Assembly: GCF_000173075.1 (NCBI RefSeq)
Contig: NZ_ABVL01000010.1
Span: 1 to 64,000, forward strand
DNA length: 64,000 bases
Origin: Chthoniobacter flavus Ellin428
Lineage (GTDB): Bacteria; Verrucomicrobiota; Verrucomicrobiia; Chthoniobacterales; Chthoniobacteraceae
Direction: 5' to 3'
The first letter of the stretch is position 1. Each line of letters opens with the position of its first letter. The position numbers were made by a program, and so were the translations under genes. The notes beneath the pieces are model-generated. The model worked only from the letters and a program-made list of their open reading frames with translations, ran no database searches and was not told the origin of the DNA. Positions 1 through 9,546 of this stretch are shown here, piece by piece.

Positions 1-158
1 GCTACGCCGTATTACCCCTGGTCCTAAATCCGAGAAAAGATGTGGGTAATGCTGAGAGACGCCTACCGCCTTCCAAAACGCAAGCGGCGGCCTCACCCTT
101 CACCTTTTCGAAAGGACAATTCCGATCCGAACCCAGTCACGTTCTCGCCCCGGGAAAA

Positions 159-193
159 TTGGATGTTGGATGTTGGGTGTTGGATATTGGATG
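159..193. repeat. TTGGATG heptamer array, 5 units
   Basis: Five head-to-tail 7-bp units (TTGGATG, TTGGATG, TTGGGTG, TTGGATA, TTGGATG) lie 11 bp upstream of the adenosyltransferase start codon. The same family forms an inverted pair at 60283-60402. Upstream sequence (1-158) holds no gene I can support. Confidence 0.85.
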
Positions 194-204
194 TTCTTCT
201 CCCC

Positions 205-759
205 ATGAGCATCGCAACCAAAACCGGCGACGACGGTAGCACCGCCCTAATGTATGGCCGCCGCGTTTCCAAGACGGACGTGCGCGTCACCGCCTACGGC
301 ACGGTCGATGAATTCAACGCCGCCCTCGGCATGGTCCGCGCCACCGTCGTCGACTCTTTCGTCACCGACGCCGTGCTGGTCATCCAAAAGGAATTGGTCA
401 TCCTCATGGGCGAACTCGCCGTGGCGGATGAAGACCGCGAGCGTTACGCCAAGGGTGGTTTCAAATTCGTCGAAGCGCCGATGGTCGACGCCCTCACGAA
501 GATCATCGACGACATCGAGCAGAACCATCAGGTCACCTACGACGGTTGGGCCACCCCTGGAGCCACCGTCGGCTCCGCCGCCCTCGACGTGGCCCGTACC
601 ACCTGCCGCCGCGCCGAACGAAACGTCATCGCCCTGCGCGAAGCCGGCGCCGCGGTAAACCCCGAAATCATCCGCTACCTCAACCGCCTCTCCGATCTCT
701 GCTGGCTCTGGGCCCGCTGGGTGGAAACCAAGAGCGCGCCGCCTTCTGAGCCCTCTTGA
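205..759 (+). CDS. PduO-type cob(I)alamin adenosyltransferase
   Basis: The 184-aa product matches the PduO/MMAB family of ATP:cob(I)alamin adenosyltransferases, soluble trimers that transfer the 5'-deoxyadenosyl group of ATP to cobalt to make coenzyme B12. The family's N-terminal ATP-binding motif TKTGDDG is at residues 5-11, and the C-terminal helix pair carries RRAERN and YLNRLSDLCW, also typical. I start at the ATG at 205 because it places TKTGDDG at the usual distance. The open frame runs upstream through the TTGGATG array, but those codons do not look like protein. The gene stands alone; the BtuF-like gene at 26180-26962 is the only other possible B12-related gene here. Family assignment is firm and the substrate is inferred from it. 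Confidence 0.9.
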   Translation: MSIATKTGDDGSTALMYGRRVSKTDVRVTAYGTVDEFNAALGMVRATVVDSFVTDAVLVIQKELVILMGELAVADEDRERYAKGGFKFVEAPMVDALTKIIDDIEQNHQVTYDGWATPGATVGSAALDVARTTCRRAERNVIALREAGAAVNPEIIRYLNRLSDLCWLWARWVETKSAPPSEPS

Positions 760-927
760 GCACTTCCAGACATTCACCGAGACGGTAATCTCCGGAGAAC
801 GCGTATCCCCGCCGGGCATTTCACAGGGCTTCCTGACTTCGCTGCGCGCCCTCTGGGATGACAAATAATTGCCCCAAAACTTCCATTTACAGGTAGGGCT
901 CTTTCCTCCATATTCCGCGCCCCTGCC

Positions 928-1650
928 ATGCTTTCCATAGTGATCAATGTCCTTTTGGTGATCCACGTTATCGTGTCACTGCTCATCATTTTGCTGACGC
1001 TCATGCAGCGTCCGAAGAATGAAGGTCTCGGCGCGGCTTTCGGTGGCGGCATGACGGAAAATCTTTTCGGTGCGCAAACCACCAACGTGCTGGCCACGGC
1101 GACGCGCTACCTCGGCGGCATCTTTTTCGTGCTGACCGTCCTGCTCTCCTGGCTCTACGTGAAGGAGACGAATCAGCGGAGCACGCTGCAGAAGCGGCTC
1201 ATGTCGGTGCCGAAACTCGCGGCCCCGGCGACTCCCGCTCCGGCTGCTGGTACGGCCACGCCTGCTCCGACGGATAAGAACCTTCCCGCACCCGTGACCA
1301 CGCCGGCTTCAGAGAAACCCGCTGCGGCCACGCCCGCCCCGACGACGGAAAAACCGGCCACGGAAAACAAACCCGCAGCCGCCACGCCTGCACCGGAAAA
1401 CAAGCCGGCTGCTGCCGCCCCGGCACCCGCGCCCGCTCCGGCGACCCCAGCCCCCGAAGCCAAGCCCGCTGCAACGCCAGCTCCCGAAGCGAAGCCTGCT
1501 GCGACGCCGAATCCCGCTCCTGCTCCTGCTCCGGCGACGGATGCGAAGCCCGCTCCGGCTCCCGCTCCTCAACCGGAATCCGCTACGCCGTCCAAACCTG
1601 AGTCGACGACTCCTGCCACGCCGAAGCCGGAAGACAAGCCGAGTAATTAA
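928..1650 (+). CDS. secG: Preprotein translocase subunit SecG with long Ala/Pro-rich tail
   Basis: SecG is the small membrane subunit of the SecYEG channel. The first ~75 residues are typical: two membrane helices (about 5-25 and 58-76) joined by the family loop with LMQRPKNEGLGAAFGGG. Normal SecG ends near there (70-110 aa). This product goes on to 240 aa with a tail of about 150 residues made almost entirely of Ala, Pro, Thr, Lys and Glu in repeats such as KPAATPAPE. The tail is low-complexity and probably disordered; its role is unknown. Such extended SecG proteins are known in other PVC bacteria, as I recall. The start is the first in-frame ATG before the first helix. Confidence 0.9.
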   Translation: MLSIVINVLLVIHVIVSLLIILLTLMQRPKNEGLGAAFGGGMTENLFGAQTTNVLATATRYLGGIFFVLTVLLSWLYVKETNQRSTLQKRLMSVPKLAAPATPAPAAGTATPAPTDKNLPAPVTTPASEKPAAATPAPTTEKPATENKPAAATPAPENKPAAAAPAPAPAPATPAPEAKPAATPAPEAKPAATPNPAPAPAPATDAKPAPAPAPQPESATPSKPESTTPATPKPEDKPSN

Positions 1651-1675
1651 GTTCTCCTTTCGGAAAGCGGAAATG

Positions 1676-1875
1676 GAGGGAAGCGCGCCGGCGCTTCCTT
1701 GTTCACGCTTTTCACCAGCACCGACGAAGCGGTGCCCTCCGTCTCTCGTTCGATTCGAGAGCGATTCCTGAAAGCGGTGACTTTCCAGTCGCCGGCCGAA
1801 AAATCGGAGCGCGAAGCGCCTCTTTTTATGGGCATCGCTACGCGGTGCAGGGCGACTGGAAAGTCGCCCCTCCCA
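1676..1875. repeat. Palindrome-rich intergenic repeat
   Basis: The secG-MFS intergenic region (1651-1899) contains no convincing gene. It holds several palindromes: GGAAGCGCGCCGGCGCTTCC near 1680, a TCTCGTTCGATTCGAGA stem near 1742, and a 13-15 bp inverted pair, GACTTTCCAGTCGCC at 1779 against GGCGACTGGAAAGTC at 1851. The first resembles the ends of the elements at 31561 and 51557. Confidence 0.6.
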
Positions 1876-1899
1876 GTTGGGTCTGCTTAATGACCACGC

Positions 1900-3384
1900 C
1901 TATTCCTTCGTGTCCGAATCCGGCCGCCCGGCCTCTTGCACGCGGATGAATCGTTGGAACGCCACCAACCCGACCGGTGCGACGGTTGCGGTGAGCGCGA
2001 TCATCAGCCAGAGCATCGCGGAATTGCGCGGACCATGTTCCGGGCAGTATTTCGCGAGCAGATTTCCCGCGATCATGGTGGCGAAGATCTTGCTCCCCAA
2101 GGACGGGATGTAGGAAAGCGCGCCATAAGATGCCTCCTGGCCTTTCGGTGCAATCGCGGCCGCATACTCATAAACCCGCGGTGAATAAAGGGCTTCGCCA
2201 AACGACAGGATGATAATGAAGAAGGCGATCATCACGTAATAGGGGTGAACTGCGCCGGTTAAGCTGAGGTAGAAGTGGCCGATCCAATCGCCGACCCATC
2301 CGTGGGCGATGGGGGCAAACCAAGCGGGTGGGAGGGCCATGAAGAATACGGACGCGGCGGTAATGCATCCGCCCACCACCACCATCCAGTAGGCCGGCGA
2401 GCGACGAGTGAGGGCGCCGATGATCGGGACGAGAAAAATGATGAACCAGTTATTGATCGCCAAAAGGCGCCCCACCGGGGCACCAGGCCCGAGCTCACGC
2501 ACGCCCCAGGTCGGGAAGACATAGTACAACTGCGTGAACACGATTTTGATGAGGGCGATCAGCAACAGAAAACTCAGCAGTTGATAAAAGCCCGCCTGCT
2601 TGACCAACCGAACGAAGAAGCCCGCCGTCTCGCTGGCGCTTTGTCGGATCATCTCCCAGCCGGCAATTAAGATCGGCTGGGAATTCGTGGAATACTTCTC
2701 GCGAGGGGTGATCGTTACGCCCTCGTCGGTTACGTTGACGCCATCCCGCAAAAACCAGATGGCGGGCAGAATCAGCAATTCGATCACCCAGCTGACGAGG
2801 AACAGCGTGCGGTAGGTGGTGATGTGCCAGCCGAAGAACGGCACGGTCCAATATCCGTATTCTCCGAGGCCTTGCCGGACCCAGTCGTAGACATAATTTG
2901 CGGCGAGGAAGCCGAGATTCATCACGACATAAATCAGCGAAAACGCCATCGAGCGCTGCTGGGTGTTGGAATACTTGCGCGTCGCCGCGACGAGCACAGG
3001 CGTGCCCAGCGCTTCGCCGATGGCTAACAGGAACAATCCGACACTCACCGACACCCATTTGACGGGAGATAGTGCCATGACCGCGCGGGCGATCAGGCAG
3101 ATCCAGACGCCGAGAAAAAAGGTCCGACGCAACCCCAACGCATCGGTGAGCGAGCCCACCAGTAGCGTGACCACGATCATGGTGATGGCCCAGGCCATGA
3201 CTGTCCCTTGCGCTTCTCGATCGCTCATGCCGAGGTCGCTGGAAAGCCAGCGGACGAGGGTGACCACCGAGATTTGGAAGGCGGCCACAATGAGGAATTT
3301 GATGAGGAAGGTCAGCCACAGCTCCGGGGCCGCCCCTTTGAAGACGGTGAATGAACCAAAAAATGCGGTGAGCTTCTTCGACAT
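1900..3384 (-). CDS. MFS transporter
   Basis: This 494-aa polytopic membrane protein has 12 or more hydrophobic helices and the MFS loop 2-3 signature GSLTDALGLRRTFF. The first helices begin near residue 20 after the start MSKKLTAFF, chosen because the open frame upstream of 3384 is charged, non-hydrophobic and overlaps the upstream region of the divergent gene. The layout resembles proton-coupled oligopeptide (POT-like) carriers, and the divergent neighbour encodes an oligopeptide-binding protein. The substrate is nevertheless unproven, because I do not see the POT ExxER motif clearly. It lies alone on the minus strand, 124 bp from the divergent oppA start, so the two may share a promoter region. 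Confidence 0.8.
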   Translation of the reverse strand: MSKKLTAFFGSFTVFKGAAPELWLTFLIKFLIVAAFQISVVTLVRWLSSDLGMSDREAQGTVMAWAITMIVVTLLVGSLTDALGLRRTFFLGVWICLIARAVMALSPVKWVSVSVGLFLLAIGEALGTPVLVAATRKYSNTQQRSMAFSLIYVVMNLGFLAANYVYDWVRQGLGEYGYWTVPFFGWHITTYRTLFLVSWVIELLILPAIWFLRDGVNVTDEGVTITPREKYSTNSQPILIAGWEMIRQSASETAGFFVRLVKQAGFYQLLSFLLLIALIKIVFTQLYYVFPTWGVRELGPGAPVGRLLAINNWFIIFLVPIIGALTRRSPAYWMVVVGGCITAASVFFMALPPAWFAPIAHGWVGDWIGHFYLSLTGAVHPYYVMIAFFIIILSFGEALYSPRVYEYAAAIAPKGQEASYGALSYIPSLGSKIFATMIAGNLLAKYCPEHGPRNSAMLWLMIALTATVAPVGLVAFQRFIRVQEAGRPDSDTKE

Positions 3385-3508
3385 CGGCGGGATAGTGGTG
3401 CAATCCGCCCTGGACGGAAAGCGGAACCGGCCAGAGATCGCCGCGCATGGACCGGCCAGCGTTTTCGCCAAGCGCCGTGGAGAACAGCTTGGAATCCCAT
3501 CCGCATCC

Positions 3509-5120
3509 ATGCCAAGCTTCCCGCCCTCTGTGACCAGTCCTTTGCCTCGCCTCATCGCTGTTTTTGCCGCTTTGGCCCTGTGTGCTTGCGGGCGTTTGGG
3601 TAATCGTGCCGATCTGGTCTGCCTCAATGGCGCGGAATCCGAAGTGCTCGACCCGCCGTTGATGACGGCCCAGGCAACCAGCCGCGTAGCCTATGCGCTC
3701 TTCGAGGGGCTCACCGCTTTTGGCGTGAAGGGTGAAGCGGAACCCGGCGTGGCCGAGCGTTGGGAGATCTCGCCGGATGGGTTGCACTACACCTTCCACC
3801 TGCGCCACAACGCGAGTTGGAGCAATGGCGACCCCGTTACGGCGGAGGATTTTCTCTACTCCTGGCGGCGTGCCCTTCTTCCCAAGACGGCTGCCGAATA
3901 CGCCTACCAGCTCTACTACATTCGCGGGGCGAAGGATTTCAACGAAGGCAAAACTCAGGATTTCAGCACCGTGGCCGTCCGAGCGCCGGATCCCTATACG
4001 CTGGAAGTGACGCTGGCCAATCCGACGCCGTTTTTCCTCGATCTGTGCGCCTTTACCGCTTTGTTGCCGGTGCATCGGGCTACGGCGGAAAAGTATAACG
4101 ATTGGGCGTCAAAGCCGGATCACTTCATCGGCAACGGCCCGTTCGTGCTGCACGAATGGATGCCTTTCGATCACATGCGCTTGCTGAAAAATCCGCGCTA
4201 CTGGGACGCGGCGAACGTCAAGCTGAACAGCGTGGACATCCTGCCTACCGCGCAGCCCAACACCGCCTACAATTTTTACGCTACCGGTATCGCCGATCTC
4301 ATGATCGACAAAAGCCTCACGCCAACCCCCCTCATTCCCTACCTGAAGAAGCGGTCGGACTTTCACGCCGCGCCCTTTCTCGGCGCCTATTTTTTTCGCT
4401 TTAACGTGAAGCGAAAACCTTTCGACGACGTTCGCGTGCGCAAGGCCTTCGCGCTGGTCGTGGACAAGCAATATCTCGTCGACCACATCACGCGCGCGGG
4501 CGAACTTCCGGCGGAGAGCTTCGTGCCGCCGGGGGCGGGCTCGGGCTATCAGCCCCCGCCGATGTATCGACGCGACCCGGAAAAAGCGCGGCAGCTTCTC
4601 GCCGAGGCCGGTTATCCCGGCGGCAAAGGTTTTCCGGTGGTGTATTATCTTTACCGGACGGGTTTGGATCTCGACCAGGATATTGCCGTCGAATTACAAA
4701 GCGTTTTCCAGCGTGAGCTCGGCGTGACCATCCAGCTAAGCCGGCAGGAGTGGACGGTCTTCCTGGAGACGCAACAGCGCATTGATTATGATATCAGCCG
4801 CTCTACCTGGGTGGGCGATTACAACGATCCCAATACCTTTCATGGACATGTTTGTGACCGATGGCGGGAACAATGAGACCGGCTGGAGCAACAAGCGATA
4901 TGACGAACTCATCGCCGCCGCCGCGCGGGAAAATAATGCGGAGAAACGCTTCGCCCTGTTTCGCGAGGCGGAAAAAATCCTGGTGACCGACGAGGCGCCG
5001 ATCTGCCCGCTCTATTACTACGTCGGCATTCAGTTCTACGACGCGAACAAGCTCGGCGGCATCGAGGCCAATCTCCTCGACGAGCATCCTTTGAAAGCCA
5101 TGTACTGGAAGAAACGTTGA
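3509..5120 (+). CDS. oppA: Oligopeptide ABC transporter substrate-binding lipoprotein (frameshifted)
   Basis: SBP family 5 (OppA/DppA) lipoprotein that would capture oligopeptides outside the inner membrane. The N-terminus from the ATG at 3509 has a hydrophobic stretch ending ALCAC, a plausible lipobox. Family landmarks follow: LEVTLANPTPFF, RYWDAANVKLN, VRVRKAFALVVD and EKARQLLAEAGYPGG. The frame breaks near 4838-4844: the first part reads to 4876, while the conserved C-terminus (VTDGGNNETGWSNKRYDEL onward) continues in the next frame to 5120. Removing one base just after TTT at 4838-4840 restores an NTFLDMFVT-like sequence normal for the family. This is either an indel error or a recent mutation. 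No permease genes are adjacent; a second opp set lies at 45-50 kb. Confidence 0.8.
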
Positions 5121-7021
5121 TGGATCGCCTGGTCTTCGCGATTTATCGGCTCGCCTCGGCCGCAATCTGTCTACTACCGCTGACAGGAATATTCCGTCTT
5201 GGATGGCTCCTCGGGTCGCTGGCTTATTACGTCGCCAGTTCGTATCGGCAGCTCGTGCTGCGCAATTTGCTCATCGCCTTCCACGAGGAAAAATCGAGGG
5301 CGGAAATTCGCGCGCTGGCCCGGCGGCACTTCGCCACGCTGGGCGCCAATCTCCTTTGCAGCATCAAGATTCCCCGACTCCCGCGGGAGGAGATCCGGTC
5401 GCTGGTGACCATCGAGGGGCTCGAGGAGATGAAGGCGGATGGGATTGACGGCGCGGGATTCGTCTTCGTTATCAGCCATCTCGGCAGTTGGGAGCTGTTT
5501 GCCCAGCTCACGCCGATCATTTTCGAGTGCAAAGTCGGCACCATCTTTCAGGCGTTGGGAAATCCTTACATCGACGCCGAGGTGCGCCGCGATCGCGCGC
5601 GGTTGGGCCTGGAACTCTTCGAGCGCAAGGAAGGTATCGTGCACGCCTCGCAGTTCATCCGCGCGGGCGGAGGAGTGGGAATTCTTATCGATCAACATGC
5701 CGGTGACGCCGGTCTTTGGTGCCCCTTTTTCAACCGCCTCGCTTCCACGACCACCCTTCCGGCCATGCTGGCCTTGCGGACCAGCGGTTGGCTCGTGCCG
5801 GCGGCCGTTTACACCGACGGCGTGGCGCGGTGGCGTTGCGTGATCAGCAAAGGCCTGCGGGCGGAGGGGCAGAGCGTGGAAGCGGCGACGGTGAGTATCA
5901 ACCGTCTGCTCGAGCAGCAAATCCGGCGTCAGCCCGAGGATTGGTTCTGGGTGCATAATCGCTGGAAGACGCCCAAGCCGAAATTCCTGCTCCAAGGTTA
6001 CAAGCGTGGCGTCGCCCTTGCGCCGGGAACCACGGCGAAGGACTTGCAACCCTTCCGCATTTTGATTCGCGGCAGCAACTGGCTCGGCGATGCGATCATG
6101 AGCGTGCCTGCAGTGCGCGCGATCAAGCGCGGGCGCATCGATGCGCACGTCACGATCCTGACCCCGGCCAAGCTCGCCGACGTGTGGAAGAGCGTGGAGG
6201 AAGTCGACGAGGTCCTGACGATCGAGCGCGACGACAGCATCCGTTCCGTGGCGAAGCGGCTTCGCTGGACCTACGACGTGGCGATCCTGTTTCCGAATTC
6301 ACTGCGCGTCGCGCTGGAAGTATGGCTGGCGGAGATTCCGCGGCGCGTCGGTTATCCCGGGCATCAGCGCCGCTCGTTGCTCAATCAGGTATTCGCGCCG
6401 AAGAAAAAGAAAAAGGACCTGAAACGCCCGGAGCATCAGGTGCATCACTATCTCGCGCTGGCGGAGTTCGTCGGGGCGGACATCAAGGGGGCGCTGAAGA
6501 ATCTGCCGGCGAATCCTCCGGTGAAGCGGGAGCGTCCGGTCATCGGGCTCTGCCCGGGAGCGGAGTATGGACCGGCCAAACGCTGGCTGCCGGAGCGCTT
6601 CGCCCAAGTCGTGCGGATCGTGCAGGAATGCACCGGCGCGGAATGGAAAATCTTCGGCGTCGAAAAGGACCGGCCGATCGTGGATACCATCCTCACCGCC
6701 GCGAAGGTGCCGTGCACGGACCTGGTCGGCAAAACCACCCTGGAAGAGCTGATGGCGCAATTGCAGACCTGCGATCTGCTGCTGACGAACGACACCGGCA
6801 CCATGCACCTCGCGTCCTTCCTCGGCGTGCCCACGGTTTCCATCTTCGGCTCCACGGAACCGACGCTCACCGGCCCGCTTGGCGTGCAGCATCGAGTGCT
6901 GCGGCATCATGTGGCCTGCAGTCCGTGTTTTCTTCGCGAATGTCCGATCGATTTCCGTTGCATGACCGCCATCGGTGTGACCGAGGTGGTTGAGGCCGTG
7001 CTAACCGCCCTGCCAGACTGA
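5120..7021 (+). CDS. Fused lipid A acyltransferase (LpxL/HtrB-like) and ADP-heptose:LPS heptosyltransferase (WaaF-like)
   Basis: The 633-aa protein joins two LPS-assembly enzymes. Residues ~1-300 are a lysophospholipid/lipid A acyltransferase domain: an N-terminal membrane helix, the catalytic HX4(D/E) box HLGSWE near residue 120, and GVGILIDQHAGD. Residues ~312-630 are a GT9 heptosyltransferase domain: ILIRGSNWLGDAIMSVPA at its start, GLCPGAEYGPAKRW for donor binding, and TNDTGTMHLASFLGVPT near the end. In most Gram-negatives these are separate proteins, with the acyltransferase acting at the membrane and the heptosyltransferase at its cytoplasmic face. The ATG at 5120 overlaps the oppA stop by one base, so translation may be coupled. 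Both active-site motifs appear intact. Confidence 0.85.
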   Translation: MDRLVFAIYRLASAAICLLPLTGIFRLGWLLGSLAYYVASSYRQLVLRNLLIAFHEEKSRAEIRALARRHFATLGANLLCSIKIPRLPREEIRSLVTIEGLEEMKADGIDGAGFVFVISHLGSWELFAQLTPIIFECKVGTIFQALGNPYIDAEVRRDRARLGLELFERKEGIVHASQFIRAGGGVGILIDQHAGDAGLWCPFFNRLASTTTLPAMLALRTSGWLVPAAVYTDGVARWRCVISKGLRAEGQSVEAATVSINRLLEQQIRRQPEDWFWVHNRWKTPKPKFLLQGYKRGVALAPGTTAKDLQPFRILIRGSNWLGDAIMSVPAVRAIKRGRIDAHVTILTPAKLADVWKSVEEVDEVLTIERDDSIRSVAKRLRWTYDVAILFPNSLRVALEVWLAEIPRRVGYPGHQRRSLLNQVFAPKKKKKDLKRPEHQVHHYLALAEFVGADIKGALKNLPANPPVKRERPVIGLCPGAEYGPAKRWLPERFAQVVRIVQECTGAEWKIFGVEKDRPIVDTILTAAKVPCTDLVGKTTLEELMAQLQTCDLLLTNDTGTMHLASFLGVPTVSIFGSTEPTLTGPLGVQHRVLRHHVACSPCFLRECPIDFRCMTAIGVTEVVEAVLTALPD

Positions 7022-7065
7022 ACGAAACGCCCTTGAAACTGTCTTAACAAGTTCTGCATTTATCC

Positions 7066-8052
7066 ATGAGTACGACCCAGGAAATCACCGAGCAAGTCAA
7101 GCAAGCCAGCCAGTGGATCAAACCACTCCAGGACGAAATCGCCCGCGTCCTCGTCGGCCAAAAATATCTCGTGGACGGCCTGCTCGTCGGCCTGCTGACC
7201 AACGGCCACATCCTGCTCGAAGGCGTGCCCGGCCTGGCGAAGACGCTCGCCGTCAAGACCCTGGCCTCGTGCATTCACACCGGTTTCCAGCGCCTGCAAT
7301 TCACGCCGGACCTCCTGCCCGCCGACCTCATCGGCACGCTCATTTACAATCCGCGCACGGGCGAGTTCACCACCAAGCATGGCCCGCTTTTTTCCAATCT
7401 CATCCTGGCCGACGAAATCAACCGCGCCCCGGCCAAGGTGCAGAGCGCGTTGCTCGAAGCGATGCAGGAACGGCAGGTGACGATTGGCGACACGACCTAT
7501 CCGCTGCCCGATCCCTTCCTTGTTCTTGCCACGCAAAACCCGTTGGAACAGGAAGGCACCTATCAGCTCCCCGAGGCGCAGCTCGACCGCTTCATGCTCA
7601 AGCTGAAGGTCGGTTATCCGAGCAAGGAGGAGGAGCGCAAGATTCTTGATCTCATGGCGACGAGCACGCCGGATTTGAAAGTGCTCACCATCACCGAACC
7701 GGCCGACATCATTCGTTCGCGCGAGATCGTGAACAACATCTACATCGACAGCCGGGTGAAGGATTACATCGTCGATGTCGTCTTTGCGACGCGCAAGCCG
7801 GCCGACTACAAGCTGAAGCTCGATGGGCTCATCCGCTACGGCGCCAGTCCGCGCGCGACCATCGCGCTGACCCTCGCCGCGCGGGCCAGGGCATTCATCG
7901 CCGGCCGCGGCTACGTTACGCCGCAAGACGTGAAGAGCGTCGGCCCCGATGTGCTGCGCCACCGCATCATCGTGAGCTACGAGGCCGAAGCCGAGGAGAA
8001 GACCAGCGAACAGATCATTGACACCATTTTCGCTGGATTGGCCGTGCCGTAA
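7066..8052 (+). CDS. MoxR-family AAA+ ATPase
   Basis: The 328-aa MoxR ATPase belongs to a chaperone-like AAA+ family that works with von Willebrand factor A proteins. Walker A GVPGLAKT is at residues 53-60 and Walker B reads LILADEINRA; the sensor region ATQNPLEQEGTYQLPEAQLDRF is nearly invariant in the family (the motif breaks into ATQNP and LPEAQLDRF). It heads a packed gene set with DUF58 and Bat proteins, the classic MoxR-Bat arrangement thought to support envelope stress or aerotolerance. Start ATG follows a short 44-bp gap after the LPS fusion gene, so this is probably the first gene of its own operon. Confidence 0.92.
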   Translation: MSTTQEITEQVKQASQWIKPLQDEIARVLVGQKYLVDGLLVGLLTNGHILLEGVPGLAKTLAVKTLASCIHTGFQRLQFTPDLLPADLIGTLIYNPRTGEFTTKHGPLFSNLILADEINRAPAKVQSALLEAMQERQVTIGDTTYPLPDPFLVLATQNPLEQEGTYQLPEAQLDRFMLKLKVGYPSKEEERKILDLMATSTPDLKVLTITEPADIIRSREIVNNIYIDSRVKDYIVDVVFATRKPADYKLKLDGLIRYGASPRATIALTLAARARAFIAGRGYVTPQDVKSVGPDVLRHRIIVSYEAEAEEKTSEQIIDTIFAGLAVP

Positions 8053-8059
8053 TTTGCGA

Positions 8060-8959
8060 ATGGAATCCGCAGACGCCATTCTCAAGAAAATCCGCCGTCT
8101 CGAGTTGAAGACTCGCGGGCTTGTGTCCGCGACGTTCTCCGGGCAGTATCGCAGCGTGTTCAAGGGGCGCGGGATGAACTTCGAGGAAGTGCGCCAGTAT
8201 CAGCCGGGCGACGAAGTGCGTTCGATCGACTGGAACGTGACCGCAAAATTCAGCGAAGTACACGGCGATGCCTTCGTGAAAAAATTCACCGAGGAACGCG
8301 AACTGACGGTGATGCTCATGGTCGATGTCAGCGCCTCGGGCGATTTCGGCAGCGTGGAGTTGAGCAAGCGTGAACTCGCGGCGGAGGTGGCGTGTCTCTT
8401 CGCCTTCAGCGCCATTCGCAACAACGACAAGGTGGGGCTCATTCTGTTTTCCGATCACGTGGAGCTCTTCATCACGCCGAAGAAAGGCCGGTTGCACATT
8501 CTGCGGCTGATCCGCGAGATCGTCTATTTCGAGCCGAAGGGCCGCGGCACCCAGCCCGCCGTGGCGCTCAACTACCTGAACCAGGTGTTACACCGTCGCT
8601 CGGTGGTGTTCCTCATTTCAGATTTTCAAGCGCCCGATTTTTCGCGCGAACTATCCGTCACCAGTCGACGGCACGATTTGATAGCCGTCCCGATCATCGA
8701 TCCACGCGAAGAGGAATTGCCCGATGTGGGATTGCTCACGCTGGAAGACGCCGAGACCGGCGAGCAGATCGAGATCGATACTTCCGATCGCAACGTCCGC
8801 AAAAAATTCCTCGATGCGGCGGAACAGCGCATCCAGGCCCGGCTGCGGGACTTTCGCAAAAAGCAGGTGGATGCGATTTCGCTGCGCACCGACCAGGACT
8901 ACGTCCCGGCGTTGCAAACCTTTTTCCGCACGCGCGAGCGGCGACTGCAACTTCGATGA
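8060..8959 (+). CDS. DUF58 domain protein of MoxR-Bat operon
   Basis: The 299-aa soluble protein has the DUF58 signature: GRGMNFEEVRQYQPGD, then IDWNVTAK, and a degenerate vWA-like fold with VDVSASGDFG. It is the standard partner of MoxR ATPases and is thought to be a MoxR substrate or adaptor. The ATG at 8060, 7 bp after the moxR stop, is preferred because upstream codons do not fit the family N-terminus (ILKKIRRLELKTRGL). Its stop overlaps the start of the next gene (ATGA), indicating translational coupling. Confidence 0.9.
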   Translation: MESADAILKKIRRLELKTRGLVSATFSGQYRSVFKGRGMNFEEVRQYQPGDEVRSIDWNVTAKFSEVHGDAFVKKFTEERELTVMLMVDVSASGDFGSVELSKRELAAEVACLFAFSAIRNNDKVGLILFSDHVELFITPKKGRLHILRLIREIVYFEPKGRGTQPAVALNYLNQVLHRRSVVFLISDFQAPDFSRELSVTSRRHDLIAVPIIDPREEELPDVGLLTLEDAETGEQIEIDTSDRNVRKKFLDAAEQRIQARLRDFRKKQVDAISLRTDQDYVPALQTFFRTRERRLQLR

Positions 8960-9546
8960 GCGCCGCCCTGTTGCTTTCGCCCATTTTTGCCGTGCTTTCG
9001 ACTCCGCCTCCCACGGCAGGGATTAGCCCGGCCGCCGCGCCCGACGTGACGCCTTCGCCGGTGCAGATTCACGATATTGCCCCGCCGATCGATGTCTTTC
9101 CGTATCCACCATGGATGGTCGCCACGGCCATCGCGGTGGCGGTGATCCTGCTCGGCTTGGTCATCTGGTTCATCGTGAGCCTGATTCGGCGCCGCCCGCC
9201 ACCTCCACCGCCGAGCGCCTCGGAGATCGCCCTGCGCGAACTCGAAAAGCTCCGCACCAAAGTGGGCGAGATCGAGCCCTACGCCTTCAGCGTCGTGGTG
9301 TCAGATGTCCTGCGGACCTTCATTGCCAACGCGAAGTTCAGCCTGCCGGCCACCCGGCAGACCTCACCGGAATTCCTCGCCGCGATTTCCGGTTCCAAGT
9401 TGTTCAACGAGAGCGATCGCTCGCTGCTCGGGCACTTTCTCGAAAAGTGCGACATGATCAAATTCGCGCGCATGGATGCGACGAGCGCCGATAACAGCGA
9501 ACTCGTCGAGAGCGCACTCGCCTTTGTGCAAGGAGGACAGGCATGA
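8956..9546 (+). CDS. DUF4381-like membrane protein of Bat operon
   Basis: The 196-aa protein has an N-terminal hydrophobic segment (signal peptide or first helix), a Pro-rich linker, one membrane helix at about residues 53-75 ending in RRRPPPPPP, and a cytoplasmic helical domain. DUF4381 proteins in MoxR-Bat operons have this size, position and layout; the function is not established. It overlaps both neighbours by 4 bp (ATGA junctions at 8956 and 9543), so it is translated as part of the operon. Confidence 0.8.
   Translation: MSAALLLSPIFAVLSTPPPTAGISPAAAPDVTPSPVQIHDIAPPIDVFPYPPWMVATAIAVAVILLGLVIWFIVSLIRRRPPPPPPSASEIALRELEKLRTKVGEIEPYAFSVVVSDVLRTFIANAKFSLPATRQTSPEFLAAISGSKLFNESDRSLLGHFLEKCDMIKFARMDATSADNSELVESALAFVQGGQA

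Noticed and set aside
40-204. Upstream extension of the adenosyltransferase
   Set aside because: The codons are translated repeat (TTGGATG array) and the family N-terminus begins at 205.
1173-1572. Long open frames on both strands inside the secG tail
   Set aside because: They result from the GC-rich Ala/Pro repeat; composition is repetitive in every frame and they lie wholly inside secG.
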